Source: Planctomycetota bacterium (lineage in GTDB: Bacteria > Planctomycetota > UBA8742 > UBA2392). Taken from it: 64,000 nucleotides of DNA. Location: NCBI GenBank assembly GCA_020849795.1, contig JADZFR010000006.1:1-64000 (forward strand), given 5' to 3'. Below are positions 8,379-16,703 of this stretch, piece after piece (position 1 is the stretch's first letter; every line of letters starts with the position of its first letter). The notes below the pieces were generated by a model. That model saw nothing but the letters and a program-made list of their open reading frames with translations, was not told the DNA's origin and did no database searches. The translations under genes were made by a program, and so were the position numbers.

Positions 8379-9083
8379 CTAACCAAACAGGCGCATGATG
8401 CCGGCCCAGAAGCCGCCGGGGGCTTTGCTGATCTCGGCCTTGGCGCCGGTCTGGCCTTTTTCGGCCAGCAGGAATGCCCGGTCGGAAAACTCGCCGATCG
8501 GTTGCAGGCGCAGCGCGGTCAGGCCCGCGTCGGCAACCTCTTTCAAAATCTGCTCGTTGGTGCAGAAGCGTTTGCCGCGGGCCTTGGCCTTGCTGCGCGC
8601 GGCGTTGCGCTCGCCTTTCCAGGTTTCGGCGCTCTTGAACTGGATCAGCACGTAGCGGCTGCTGGCGTTGGCCAGCGACTTCATCAAGGCCACGCGTTCA
8701 TCGGGCTCGAAGTAGTACACAAAGCGCACGCTGGCCACGAGTTCGGGGCTGCCCTCGGGTGCTGTCTCGAAGCGAAAGGCGTCGCCGTGTTCGACGCGGC
8801 CCGGAAGCTGCATCTGCTGGTGGCGCTTGAGGGCGGCTTCCACCATCTGCGCGGAAAAATCCATGCCGATGATCTTGAACCCGCGCTTGTGCCAGTACGG
8901 GAACAGCCGGCCCGGGCCGCACGGGATGTCCAGCACAGTGGTCACGCCGCTGATCGGGCCCAGGGCACGCGTAAGCGCCTTGTTTTCGGCGCGGGTCTTG
9001 AGCCACCCGGCGATGCCGCCGGGCTCACGCAGCTTGGAATAGCCTTCCGGGTCCGTGAATACCGGATAGTCGTCAACTTTCAT
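8379..9083 (-). CDS. Class I SAM-dependent methyltransferase
   Basis: A 234-residue protein from the ATG at 9083 (MKVDDYPVF); the frame runs further back, but that part has no family-like sequence. TVLDIPCGPGRLFPYW (about 48-63) is motif I of the Rossmann-fold methyltransferases, followed by an acidic residue in IIGMDFSAQMVEAAL. VASVRFVYYFEPDERVALMKSLA resembles the post-motif III region of methyltransferase type 11/25 proteins. The substrate is unknown. It is divergent from the lipopolysaccharide-kinase-like gene, which hints at but does not prove a cell-envelope role. Confidence 0.82.
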   Translation of the reverse strand: MKVDDYPVFTDPEGYSKLREPGGIAGWLKTRAENKALTRALGPISGVTTVLDIPCGPGRLFPYWHKRGFKIIGMDFSAQMVEAALKRHQQMQLPGRVEHGDAFRFETAPEGSPELVASVRFVYYFEPDERVALMKSLANASSRYVLIQFKSAETWKGERNAARSKAKARGKRFCTNEQILKEVADAGLTALRLQPIGEFSDRAFLLAEKGQTGAKAEISKAPGGFWAGIMRLFG

Positions 9084-9311
9084 GCCGGTCTCGCTGAGAA
9101 GGCCGCATTTTGTGGTGCATGCGCCCGATGTCAATGGCAACGAACTGCACGGTTCACGCCGCGCGCCAACGGCGGCAAGGAAACCGGACTTCAGCAATCG
9201 CCGTGACTTGCCCCCGGCCTGACTGATAGCGCAACTTGCGCGGCTTTGGTTGAATACGTGCGCATGCGGGGCCTGAAGGATGCCCCGTTTGAACGACAGG
9301 CCGGACCACCC

Positions 9312-10169
9312 ATGCTCATCCAGTTCCGCAGCGAACAATCAATTGAGTTACACGAGCCCGTCAGCGAGGCGGCGGAACTGCCCGCTGACTCGCAGCTGGC
9401 CCGCGCGGCTGCGCAGGTGCTGGGCCCGGGTGTGCTGCTGCGCGCCCTGCAAACCTCGGAGCGCGGCGGCTTGGGCGTGTTCGAGCGCGACGGCCAGTTG
9501 CAGGTCTTCAAGCTGATGAACTGTCGCAGCCACTGGCGCAAGCGATTCGCCCGCTACTTTGGCTGGAACCCGGCACGCCGGGCCGTGGAGCAGTCGCAAC
9601 TGCTCCAACGCTCGGGCATTGCCGTGTGCCCGGTGACAGATTGGGGCGCGATTCCGCTGCCGGATGCGGCCAAGGCGCTGTGGACGGTCGGGCGCTACTT
9701 TCCCAACGGCATCTCGTTGCGTGACTACAAGAAGCAGTTGCAGCCTCGGCGGCGCAGTGCCGCGCACCCCGAGATTGTGCGGCTTTACCAGCGCGGCATT
9801 GACATGCTGCGCGGGCTGCACGAGGCCGGCTTCATGCACCGGGACTTTCATGCGGGCAACCTGCTGGTGGTGCCCGGCGATGCCGAGCAGCTGTACCTGA
9901 TGGACCTCGACACGGTGACGCAGCGCACGCCAAGCCATGACCGCCGCGCCTCGGAACTGTGCCGGTATGTGCACAACTTCGTCGAGCCCCAGAACTATGA
10001 GCAGGTCGTGCTGGACGCAGCCACACGCTACGCGGCAGGAGACCAGACGATTCTTGAGCGCCTCAAGCGCAGCCGGCAGTTGTTGGCCCTGCTGCGGGCC
10101 AAGGGCGTACTGGCCAAGGACAAGCTGCGCGGCCGCCCGTGGACGCCGCCCCAGGACTCAGCGTTCTAG
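9312..10169 (+). CDS. Lipopolysaccharide-kinase-like protein (Kdo/WaaP family)
   Basis: A 285-residue protein from the ATG at 9312; a TTG 22 codons upstream has no better support. It has a protein-kinase-like fold: GFMHRDFHAGNLLVV (173-187) carries the catalytic HRD and Asn, and LYLMDLDTVT (194-203) provides the metal-binding Asp that replaces DFG. This spacing matches Kdo/WaaP sugar kinases, which phosphorylate lipopolysaccharide core sugars at the inner membrane. No other core-biosynthesis genes are adjacent, so it could act on another sugar or be a related kinase. It converges with the M14 lipoprotein gene. Confidence 0.82.
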   Translation: MLIQFRSEQSIELHEPVSEAAELPADSQLARAAAQVLGPGVLLRALQTSERGGLGVFERDGQLQVFKLMNCRSHWRKRFARYFGWNPARRAVEQSQLLQRSGIAVCPVTDWGAIPLPDAAKALWTVGRYFPNGISLRDYKKQLQPRRRSAAHPEIVRLYQRGIDMLRGLHEAGFMHRDFHAGNLLVVPGDAEQLYLMDLDTVTQRTPSHDRRASELCRYVHNFVEPQNYEQVVLDAATRYAAGDQTILERLKRSRQLLALLRAKGVLAKDKLRGRPWTPPQDSAF

Positions 10170-10175
10170 CGCGGC

Positions 10176-10931
10176 TTACTCGCGAAAGTACTTCCACGCC
10201 AGTTCGCACACGCGCAGTTGATACGCCTTGCGTTTTTCCTCGGGCCAGCTGCCGGGGCATTCCACCACGATGCTGGTGCATCCGTGTGTGTACCACGCGT
10301 GAAAGGCCAGACCATACACGCCGACGAATTTCAGCGCGCGCAGTTGCTGGATGGTCGGCTTGAGCAGGCCGTCCTCGCCCTTGACGACCATGAATGAAGG
10401 CTCGGGGTCGAACTCGTAATCGGCCTTGAGCGCGTCGATGATCTTGCGGCCGATGGCGTCGTCCGGGCCGTGCTGGATGAGATAGGCGCCGGTGCCGTCA
10501 GGGTCTTCATGCAGGTCAAGCAGGAACTTGGGCGGGTGTTCGGCCAGGAACTTCTTGACGTCTTCGGCCTGCGGGCAGTCGGTGCGGCCGAACATGCGGT
10601 TGAGGTCGTCGCCGCTTTCAAGGTAGCGCGAGTTGTTGGCGATGCCCCAGGGGTTGCAGGGTCCAAAGACGCGAAAGCCCAGCTTGGCCAGTTGGTCCTG
10701 AATCAGGTAGCCCGAGGGCTCGTTGCCGTGCACCCCGGTGGTGATGACGAACCCCAGCTCGGCCGGTGTGGGTTCTGGTTCCGGTTCCGGCTCCGGTTCG
10801 GGCGCGGGGGTGTTGTTGGCGGGCGCATGGTTCGTTGTGTTCGATGATCGGTTGTTGGCGGGCTCGTTGTTTACGGGCGCAGCCGAACAAGCCACAAGCA
10901 GGCAAAGCATCGCAAGGCATCCATGTCGCAT
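10176..10931 (-). CDS. M14-type zinc carboxypeptidase / deacylase lipoprotein
   Basis: A 251-residue protein. The lipobox LLVAC puts the acylated Cys at 15, followed by an Asn/Pro/Glu-rich linker with a (PE)n tract at 44-55. The catalytic domain shows GVHGNEPSG (67-75, zinc ligands His68 and Glu71), LNRMFG, LLDLHEDPDGTGAY with His141 as third ligand, and IVVECPG near the C-terminus carrying the catalytic Glu. This is the M14 / succinylglutamate-desuccinylase-aspartoacylase pattern. It is probably anchored in the periplasm and trims peptides or N-acyl groups. TATACT ends 6 bases before this ATG, supporting this start and a leaderless mRNA. Confidence 0.85.
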   Translation of the reverse strand: MRHGCLAMLCLLVACSAAPVNNEPANNRSSNTTNHAPANNTPAPEPEPEPEPEPTPAELGFVITTGVHGNEPSGYLIQDQLAKLGFRVFGPCNPWGIANNSRYLESGDDLNRMFGRTDCPQAEDVKKFLAEHPPKFLLDLHEDPDGTGAYLIQHGPDDAIGRKIIDALKADYEFDPEPSFMVVKGEDGLLKPTIQQLRALKFVGVYGLAFHAWYTHGCTSIVVECPGSWPEEKRKAYQLRVCELAWKYFRE

Positions 10932-11024
10932 GGCAGAAGTATAGCGCAGGGCCCCGCGCACGTCAGTTCGGCTGCCGGTTGAAAATGCTTTGCCGCCGCT
11001 TTGGCGGTTGCTGCCTGAACATCC

Positions 11025-11030
11025 TATAAC
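11025..11030 (+). promoter_or_regulatory. -10 box of a leaderless dgt transcript
   Basis: TATAAC ends 8 bases before the dgt ATG at 11039. TTGGCG at 11001-11006, 18 bases upstream, is a plausible -35. There is no Shine-Dalgarno in between. Confidence 0.55.
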
Positions 11031-11038
11031 CGACCGGC

Positions 11039-12199
11039 ATGAACGATCGCAAACAGCTTGAAGCCATCGAAGACGCGCACCTCGCGCCCTATGCCATGCG
11101 CGCCGGCAAATCCGTGGGCCGGGCGTTTCCTGAAGCCGAGCACGAATACCGTACCTGCTTCCAGCGCGACCGGGACCGCATCATTCACTGCGCCGCGTTT
11201 CGGCGGCTGCAATACAAGACGCAGGTCTTCCTGAACTGGGAGGGCGACCACTTTCGCACGCGCCTGACCCACACGATTGAAGTCGCGCAGGCCGCGCGCA
11301 CCATTGCCCGCGCGCTGGCGCTGAACGAAGACCTGTGCGAAGCCGTCAGCCTGGCCCACGACCTTGGGCACACGCCGTTCGGCCACGCCGGCGAACACGC
11401 CATGCGCGACCTGATGCGCGACCACGGCGGCTATGAACACAACGGCCAGAGCCTGCGCATCGTCGATGAGCTTGAGCGCCACTACCAGCCGCGCTTTCCC
11501 GGCTTGAACCTGACGCACGAAGTGCGCCACGGCTTGATGAAGCACGTGACGGACTATGACAAGCCGTTGTTCAAGGGGCTGACGACGCGCGAAGGCCCGA
11601 GCCTTGAGGCGCAGGTTGCGAATTTTGCCGACGAGATCAGCTACAACGCGCACGATGTGGATGACGGCATCGACTCGAAGGTGCTGACCTGGCAGGCCGG
11701 GCGCAAGAGCGAACTGTTTGCCGAGGCTGAGGCGTTTGCGCGCGCCAACGTGCCGGAGGGCGAAGACGACCTGCTGCGCTATCAAGTGGTGCGGCGCCTG
11801 AAAGACCTGCAGGTGTCGGACCTGCTGGCGCACACGGCGCGGCGCCTCAAAGAAGAAGGTTTCAGCGACGTGCGCGCCGTGCTGGCCTATGAGGGCAAAG
11901 AGCCGGTAGTGGACTTCAGCCCCGCGTTCAAGGCCAAGGTCAAGGGCTTGAAGGTGATGCTGTTCAACGAGCTGTACATGAGCCGCACGGTGCGCCGCAG
12001 CATGGAGAAGGTGACGCGCTTCATGCGCCAGATGTTTGAGCGCTTTGTCAGCGAGCCGTACCTGATGCCCGGCGGCTTCGTCAAGCGCATCGAGCAGCGT
12101 GTGCGCACGCACCGCGTGGTGTGCGACTACATCGCCGGCATGACCGACCGCTACGCCAAAGAACAGTACAAGAAGCTGTTCGACCCCGATGTGTGGTAG
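11039..12199 (+). CDS. dgt: dGTPase-like HD-domain triphosphohydrolase
   Basis: A 386-residue protein with the HD-domain metal ligands in the family order: RTRLTHTIEV (His78), LAHDLGHTPFGHAGE (His107-Asp108) and FADEISYNAHDVDDG for the last Asp. RDRDRIIHCAAFRRLQYKTQ near the N-terminus and the long C-terminal helical region match the type 2 dGTPase-like proteins. These hydrolyse dNTPs to the nucleoside and tripolyphosphate and are allosterically regulated by dNTPs. It is cytoplasmic and appears to be transcribed alone from its own promoter. Confidence 0.9.
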   Translation: MNDRKQLEAIEDAHLAPYAMRAGKSVGRAFPEAEHEYRTCFQRDRDRIIHCAAFRRLQYKTQVFLNWEGDHFRTRLTHTIEVAQAARTIARALALNEDLCEAVSLAHDLGHTPFGHAGEHAMRDLMRDHGGYEHNGQSLRIVDELERHYQPRFPGLNLTHEVRHGLMKHVTDYDKPLFKGLTTREGPSLEAQVANFADEISYNAHDVDDGIDSKVLTWQAGRKSELFAEAEAFARANVPEGEDDLLRYQVVRRLKDLQVSDLLAHTARRLKEEGFSDVRAVLAYEGKEPVVDFSPAFKAKVKGLKVMLFNELYMSRTVRRSMEKVTRFMRQMFERFVSEPYLMPGGFVKRIEQRVRTHRVVCDYIAGMTDRYAKEQYKKLFDPDVW

Positions 12200-12329
12200 G
12201 GGAACCTGGAGGCAGGAACGACCGCCTGTGCGTCCTCCAAACCCCAAACCCAACATCCAACTTTCAATCCCCGATCTCCGGCTTGCGCCGATGCCCAACC
12301 TTGCAAGCATGCCCGCACGGAGGCTTGCC

Positions 12330-12722
12330 ATGCCCAAGAACATCCAGCAGGTCAAGACGGACGCCGCGCCGGCCGCGATCGGCCCCTACAGCCAGGCCGT
12401 GATTGCCGGCGGGTTTGTCTTCTGCTCGGGCCAGATCGCCCTGGACCCGGCCACCGGACAGGTGGTTGGCGCAACCGCCGGCGAACAGACCGTGCGCGTG
12501 ATGACCAACCTGATGGCGGTGCTCAGCGCGGCCGGGTGCGGCTTTGCCGACGTGGTGAAGACGACGATCTACCTGAAAAGCATGGCCGACTTCGCCGCCG
12601 TCAACGACGCCTATGCCGCCTCGCTGGGCGACCATCACCGCCCGGCACGCGCAACGATTGAGGCCGCGCGGCTGCCCAAAGACGTGCTGGTCGAAATCGA
12701 TTGCATCGCACGCGTGCCCTAG
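12330..12722 (+). CDS. RidA-family reactive intermediate deaminase
   Basis: A 130-residue protein from the ATG at 12330, which has CGGAGG six bases upstream. GPYSQAVIAGGFVFCSGQIALDP, the VVKTTIYLKSMADF region, and RPARATIEAARLPKDVLVEIDCIA carry the hallmark residues of RidA/YjgF, including the arginine that holds the substrate carboxylate and the terminal Glu. The protein is a cytoplasmic trimer that hydrolyses enamine/imine intermediates such as 2-aminoacrylate. It converges with, and overlaps by four bases, the lipoprotein gene on the other strand. Confidence 0.92.
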   Translation: MPKNIQQVKTDAAPAAIGPYSQAVIAGGFVFCSGQIALDPATGQVVGATAGEQTVRVMTNLMAVLSAAGCGFADVVKTTIYLKSMADFAAVNDAYAASLGDHHRPARATIEAARLPKDVLVEIDCIARVP

Positions 12723-13189
12723 CGTGTTGGCTTGCGGTTTGCGTCGCGTATCAGTGCGCGCTTTTCGTCGGCGGACATTGGCCGGCTTAGCCTGCGCAGC
12801 GCCATCTCGGCGCGCGCGGCGTGCTGGTCGTTCTTGAACACGAAGGTGATCGCGCCGCCGACGGCGTTGACTTTCACTTCCCAGTGTTCGCCCGGCTTGT
12901 GCGCGGTACCCACGCGCTGCACCGCCAGCAGGTCAAGCTCGCGGTCCAGCCACACCGAGCGCTTCTCGCTGAGCGGCCTGCGCTCTTGCCAGCGCAGCGT
13001 GATCTCGTTGGCGCGCACCTCGCTGTAGCTGCGGCCGCCGAAGGCCAGCGCCTGCGTAAGCTGCCGCGCAGCCGCGGTGCGCGTTGCGGGCTCGGCGTAG
13101 CGTGGCGCGTCGTGGTACGGGCTGGCCGAGCAGCCGGCCAGCAGCAGCGCCGCGAAAAGCAGACATGCCGCCGTGGTTCGTCTGCTCAC
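12719..13189 (-). CDS. Lipoprotein of unknown function
   Basis: A 156-residue protein if started at the GTG at 13189, which overlaps the stop of the upstream esterase gene (GTGA) and has AGAGGTG seven bases before it; an ATG at 13210 is the alternative. The lipobox LLLAGC places the acylated Cys at 20. The mature domain (SYSEVRANEITLRWQE...VGGAITFVFKN) looks like a small beta-rich fold and ends in an Arg/Lys-rich helix. I recognise no family. It is co-transcribed with the esterase. Confidence 0.72.
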   Translation of the reverse strand: MSRRTTAACLLFAALLLAGCSASPYHDAPRYAEPATRTAAARQLTQALAFGGRSYSEVRANEITLRWQERRPLSEKRSVWLDRELDLLAVQRVGTAHKPGEHWEVKVNAVGGAITFVFKNDQHAARAEMALRRLSRPMSADEKRALIRDANRKPTR

Positions 13190-13866
13190 TCCAGCACCTC
13201 TTGCAGCCATGCGCGCAACTGCTCAAGCATCAGCGGGCTAACTTCGTGACCGGCGTCGGGGTCCGTGAACTCGGCGACTTCGTATCCGCGGTCACGCGCG
13301 CCCGCCACGCCGGCTGCGGCCAGCTCAGGCGTGATGCCGGCGTCCTTGCCGCCGGAAAACTGGGCAAGGCGAGTATGGCCGTGCTCGGGCATGAACTCGT
13401 GTTTCAGCCGCCCGCACAGGCTTGCGGCTGCGTGAAAGCGCTGTGGCTCGTTGGCGGCGACGACGGGTGCCAGGTAGCCGCCCTGGGAGAAGCCGACAAT
13501 CGCGCTGCGGCCCGTGGGGTAGGCCTTGCGAATCGCGTCCTGGATGTTGAGCACGTGGGTGGTCGCCAGCGCCATGCTGTCGCGCAGGGCGTTCTGGTCG
13601 CCATCGAAGACGTACCAGGCATAGCCGATGCGCATCTTCTCGGGCGTTCGAATCTCGTAGGGCAGCGGCCCGCGCGGAAAGCAGAAGATCCACGGGTGTT
13701 TCAGCAGCGGTGCAAGCCAGCGGCGCATCAGGTCTTCGTGCTGGCCCATGCCGTGCAGCGCGAACACGACGGGCCACTCGCGGTCGACCTTGAAATTCTC
13801 GGGCAGCGCCAGCGTGTACGGGCAGGGCAATACGAAGTCGCGGTGTCCGGTGACAAGGTCAGGCAT
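13186..13866 (-). CDS. Phospholipase/carboxylesterase-type alpha/beta hydrolase
   Basis: A 226-residue protein with a complete triad: the nucleophile Ser in VGFSQGGYLAP (about 118-128), the acid in SGGKDAGIT and the histidine in DAGHEVSP. The oxyanion region VVFALHGMGQ near residue 33 completes the fold. There is no signal peptide, so it is cytoplasmic. Family enzymes hydrolyse short acyl or thioester bonds. TACACT ends 7 bases before the ATG, so transcription is probably leaderless and starts here, with the lipoprotein gene following. Confidence 0.87.
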   Translation of the reverse strand: MPDLVTGHRDFVLPCPYTLALPENFKVDREWPVVFALHGMGQHEDLMRRWLAPLLKHPWIFCFPRGPLPYEIRTPEKMRIGYAWYVFDGDQNALRDSMALATTHVLNIQDAIRKAYPTGRSAIVGFSQGGYLAPVVAANEPQRFHAAASLCGRLKHEFMPEHGHTRLAQFSGGKDAGITPELAAAGVAGARDRGYEVAEFTDPDAGHEVSPLMLEQLRAWLQEVLE

Positions 13867-13906
13867 GGGCGCAAGTGTAGCGGCTGGCGTTGCGGGCGGT
13901 CAAAGG

Positions 13907-14347
13907 TCAACGCATCAGATCGTGCAGAACGCGCAGCGTCAGGTCGAGGTCGCGGTGGACCTGCATGGCCTGGCCGCTGAGGTCGGTGGTGGTCCAGGTG
14001 GCCGGGATGTTTTCGCCTTCTTCACCTTCGCCGGGCGCGCGCGGGTTGCTGGGCGGCGGCGGCACGGCGTCGGGCGGGCGTACGCGGCGCGGGTCTTTGC
14101 TTGACCAGTCCGATGCCGGCTGTGGCGCGGGGTCGTTGCTTGCGCCGTTGTTTGTGCGTGGCGCGTTTGCCGGTGCCCGGGCCGGTTGCTCCGCGGGCGG
14201 CAGGTCGGCCTTTGCCTGTGGTCTGGCTGCGGTGTGCTGCGGTTGCGGCGTCGGCGCCTCGCCGCCGAACAGAAGAAACAGGACGCCCGCCGCAAGCAGC
14301 AACAGCAGCGCGGCGCCACCCAGCAGCAGCGGGGTCTTATGGGCCAT
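13907..14347 (-). CDS. Single-pass membrane protein with proline-rich tail
   Basis: A 146-residue protein. Residues 8-28 are a strongly hydrophobic helix, followed by a disordered Pro/Ala/Gln-rich tail of about 85 residues and a short C-terminal segment (MQVHRDLDLTLRVLHDLMR) that could be an amphipathic helix. No family is recognised. Its start overlaps the end of the carrier-like gene upstream by 11 bases, so the two are translationally coupled and may work together at the membrane. Confidence 0.7.
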   Translation of the reverse strand: MAHKTPLLLGGAALLLLLAAGVLFLLFGGEAPTPQPQHTAARPQAKADLPPAEQPARAPANAPRTNNGASNDPAPQPASDWSSKDPRRVRPPDAVPPPPSNPRAPGEGEEGENIPATWTTTDLSGQAMQVHRDLDLTLRVLHDLMR

Positions 14348-14873
14348 CGCTGTTTCCCGGTGCGGTTTGTGTGATGACCACGGCTTCGGCGATTTTCACT
14401 TCCGGCTCAGGGGCGCGCAGTTTCGGCACCGGGTCGCGGTGCAGCGGCGGCTGTGCCTCGCTGATGTCTTCGCTGCGGATGAAAAGTTCCTTGCACAGTT
14501 CGCGCAGGGTCGCGGCGCGCATCACGTCGATCACGCGCACGCGCATGTCAAACGTGCGCTCAAGCACCGCCGCAACTTCCCACGCGTCAAAGTTCACGGC
14601 GCGCAGGTCAGCGGCGATGCGGTCACTGGTGCGCAGCTTGGCGGCATCGACACCGAGCGCGCGGCCAATGGCCAGCCGAAACGCGCGGACAAACGACTGT
14701 GGTACCGGGGTGAGCGCGCTGACGCCGGCGGTGAACACCTCGTCGGCTTCAGGCTCGCGGGTGTCCATCAGGGCATTGCGGCGCGCGCGGCGCCGGGCGT
14801 TCAGGCCCTCGCTCAGCGTGAACGACACAATCGTCGTCAACGCCAGCAGCAGAAAGAAACCAACATCACCCAT
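14337..14873 (-). CDS. Membrane-anchored protein with degenerate acyl-carrier-like domain
   Basis: A 178-residue protein from the ATG at 14873, which has AAGGAGG six bases upstream and TACAAT further up. Residues 5-20 form a membrane anchor. Residues about 75-135 align with acyl carrier proteins: IAADLRAVNFDAWEVAAVLE sits on the D-L-G-A-D-S-L-D-x-x-E-L pattern, and later MRAATLRELCKELF matches helix IV. The serine that carries phosphopantetheine is Asn, so it cannot be loaded as a normal carrier. It is co-transcribed with the proline-rich membrane protein. Confidence 0.68.
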   Translation of the reverse strand: MGDVGFFLLLALTTIVSFTLSEGLNARRRARRNALMDTREPEADEVFTAGVSALTPVPQSFVRAFRLAIGRALGVDAAKLRTSDRIAADLRAVNFDAWEVAAVLERTFDMRVRVIDVMRAATLRELCKELFIRSEDISEAQPPLHRDPVPKLRAPEPEVKIAEAVVITQTAPGNSDGP

Positions 14874-14960
14874 GACGCCTCCTTGGTCATTGTAACGGAA
14901 AGGAGGGCCCAAAGTGTTCCGGAAACTCGCGGGAAACGGGCTGCCTGCCGGCCAAGTCAA

Positions 14961-14983
14961 CGCCCGGGCACGTGGCCCGGGCG
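14961..14983 (-). terminator. Hairpin terminator after the zinc-ribbon gene
   Basis: Nine-base arms CGCCCGGGC (14961-14969) and GCCCGGGCG (14975-14983) lie just downstream of the minus-strand gene ending at 15008. There is no long T-tract, as often in high-GC genomes. Confidence 0.5.
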
Positions 14984-15007
14984 TCTGGTGGCGAGGTCAT
15001 TTGCCCG

Positions 15008-16555
15008 CTAGTCCGTCTTGTAGTTGTTGTACGTCCACAGCCAGCGCCGCACGGTCATGTCTGAGTCGCTTTGTGCGCCGCCGAAGTCGATCTTGTACAC
15101 CAGGTCGTCTTCTTTCCATTCCGCCGCGCAGAAGTTCTTCCAGATGTCGTACAGCAGGCGCGATGCGTTTTGCTTGAGCGTGCGGTCTTTGCTGTTCACG
15201 GCGTCGATCAGGATGTCGATGACCGCGCCCATCACCGCCTTCTTTTCAGCTTTGTCGGTGGTCTTGCGAATGGTGTCTTTACGTGCCTCGTTCAATGCCC
15301 CGATGCGCTTGAGGTCGCTGATGCAGTTGACCAGCGCCGCGTCTTTGGGCGCAACGCCGGTTTTTGCCACAGCCGGCAGGTCCGCGTCCGGGTCAAGCGG
15401 CGGGTCTTGCGGGTTGTCCGGGTCGGGCGGGTTGTCCGGGTTTTTCGGGTCGCGCTCGGGGTTCTTGGGGTCGCGCTGGTCGTTGTACGGGTCGCGGTTG
15501 TCGGTGCCGCGTTCGTTCTTGGCCTCTTTCTCCTGCAGTTTTTTCTGCATGCCGGGGTCAATGAAGTTCAGGATCACGACGTCGGTGCTGCCGCGCGGGG
15601 CGCCGACCCAGAACTCTTTGGTCTTGCCCTGGTCCTTGATGTCGATGAAAACTTTCAGCCCCAGGTACTCCGTGCCGCCGATCTGCAGCTTGAACCCGCT
15701 CTTTTCAAGCCCGAGGTTTGTTTTGCCTTCGTCCCACGTGATGTTCGCTGAGCCCATCAGGTAGTTCTCGATGTAGCCCATGACGCGCGTGTTCAGGCTT
15801 TCCGGCCCCCGCGCTGCCGTGCCCAGGTAGCGGCCGGTGTAGCGGCCGTCGGCGCCCTTTTCCCATTCGCCGTCAGCGATCAGCGGCGACTTCAGGTACT
15901 GCTCGTCTTTCTTTGCCAGGTCGCCGTTGTAAAGCGCGTAGGCCTTCCAGTCGAACATGCCGGCCAGAGTTTTGACGTCACTGGTTCGCAGCGCGGACTC
16001 AATCGCGCGGCCATATCCCTTGGAAGCCTCAACCGGCTTCATCACGGCTTCGTTGTTCTTGAGGGTTTCGGCGTCGCGGCGGGCTGCTTCTTCGCGCTTC
16101 TTTTTGGCTTCGTCTTCTCTTGCAGTGTCCTGCTGCTGTTCGGGCGACGGGCCGCTGGACATCACGACCACCACCACGATCAACACCAGTACCACAAGCC
16201 CCACACCCAGGCCGACAAACAGCCCGGCATTGCTCTTCTTGCGCACGGGCGGGCCGTAGCCCTGCTGCTGCTGGTTGGGGTCATGGCCCGGCTGCCCCAT
16301 GACCGGTTGTGCCGCACCGCGACGCTGCGGCGGGCCACCTGCGGCGCGCGCGGGCATCGGGCCGCGCGCGGCCTTGGGCCCGGCTGGTCCCGCGGTTTTG
16401 CGCTGTCGCGCGGTGGGGCGCTTGCCGCCGGCAGGCGCGCCGGCGCCGCCCACGGCCACCATCGAGCCGCACTGCGTGCACTGAAACTGCACGCCGGCTT
16501 GCAAGCCGGTGCCGTCGTACTGCATGCCGCAGGATTTGCAGGTGATCGTGCTCAT
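15008..16555 (-). CDS. Zinc-ribbon, single-helix membrane protein of unknown function
   Basis: A 515-residue protein. Cys6, Cys9, Cys26 and Cys29 form a zinc ribbon, followed by a Gly/Pro/Arg-rich linker, a transmembrane helix at about 110-132, a KKREEAARRDAE coiled stretch, a globular middle region, and a repetitive Asp/Pro/Asn tract (about 350-395: RDPKNPERDPKNPDNPPDP). The C-terminal 115 residues look helical. The ribbon should be cytoplasmic and the large part periplasmic. It shares this architecture with the proteins at 20016-22070 and 58014-58928. Function is unknown. Confidence 0.75.
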   Translation of the reverse strand: MSTITCKSCGMQYDGTGLQAGVQFQCTQCGSMVAVGGAGAPAGGKRPTARQRKTAGPAGPKAARGPMPARAAGGPPQRRGAAQPVMGQPGHDPNQQQQGYGPPVRKKSNAGLFVGLGVGLVVLVLIVVVVVMSSGPSPEQQQDTAREDEAKKKREEAARRDAETLKNNEAVMKPVEASKGYGRAIESALRTSDVKTLAGMFDWKAYALYNGDLAKKDEQYLKSPLIADGEWEKGADGRYTGRYLGTAARGPESLNTRVMGYIENYLMGSANITWDEGKTNLGLEKSGFKLQIGGTEYLGLKVFIDIKDQGKTKEFWVGAPRGSTDVVILNFIDPGMQKKLQEKEAKNERGTDNRDPYNDQRDPKNPERDPKNPDNPPDPDNPQDPPLDPDADLPAVAKTGVAPKDAALVNCISDLKRIGALNEARKDTIRKTTDKAEKKAVMGAVIDILIDAVNSKDRTLKQNASRLLYDIWKNFCAAEWKEDDLVYKIDFGGAQSDSDMTVRRWLWTYNNYKTD

Positions 16556-16691
16556 GTCCGCCTCGTTAAATTCTTGTCCCGAATCATGTTATGAACGTCC
16601 AAGCGGGGCGAAAGTTCGGAGTTTGAGGGTGGTGGATCGCAACTGCCGGGGCGCGGCTGTGCGCGGGGTTATTGTCGCATGGCTGGACTGC

Positions 16692-16697
16692 TAAAAT
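16692..16697 (+). promoter_or_regulatory. -10 box of a leaderless aminotransferase transcript
   Basis: TAAAAT ends 6 bases before the ATG at 16704. A TTGTCG upstream is too close to be an ideal -35. No Shine-Dalgarno is present. Confidence 0.5.
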
Positions 16698-16703
16698 GCG
16701 CGC

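Noticed and set aside
10770..10800. GGTTCC/GGCTCC tandem repeat resembling a microsatellite or CRISPR start
   Set aside because: It encodes the Pro-Glu tract of the M14 lipoprotein linker; no spacers or regular repeat-spacer spacing are present.
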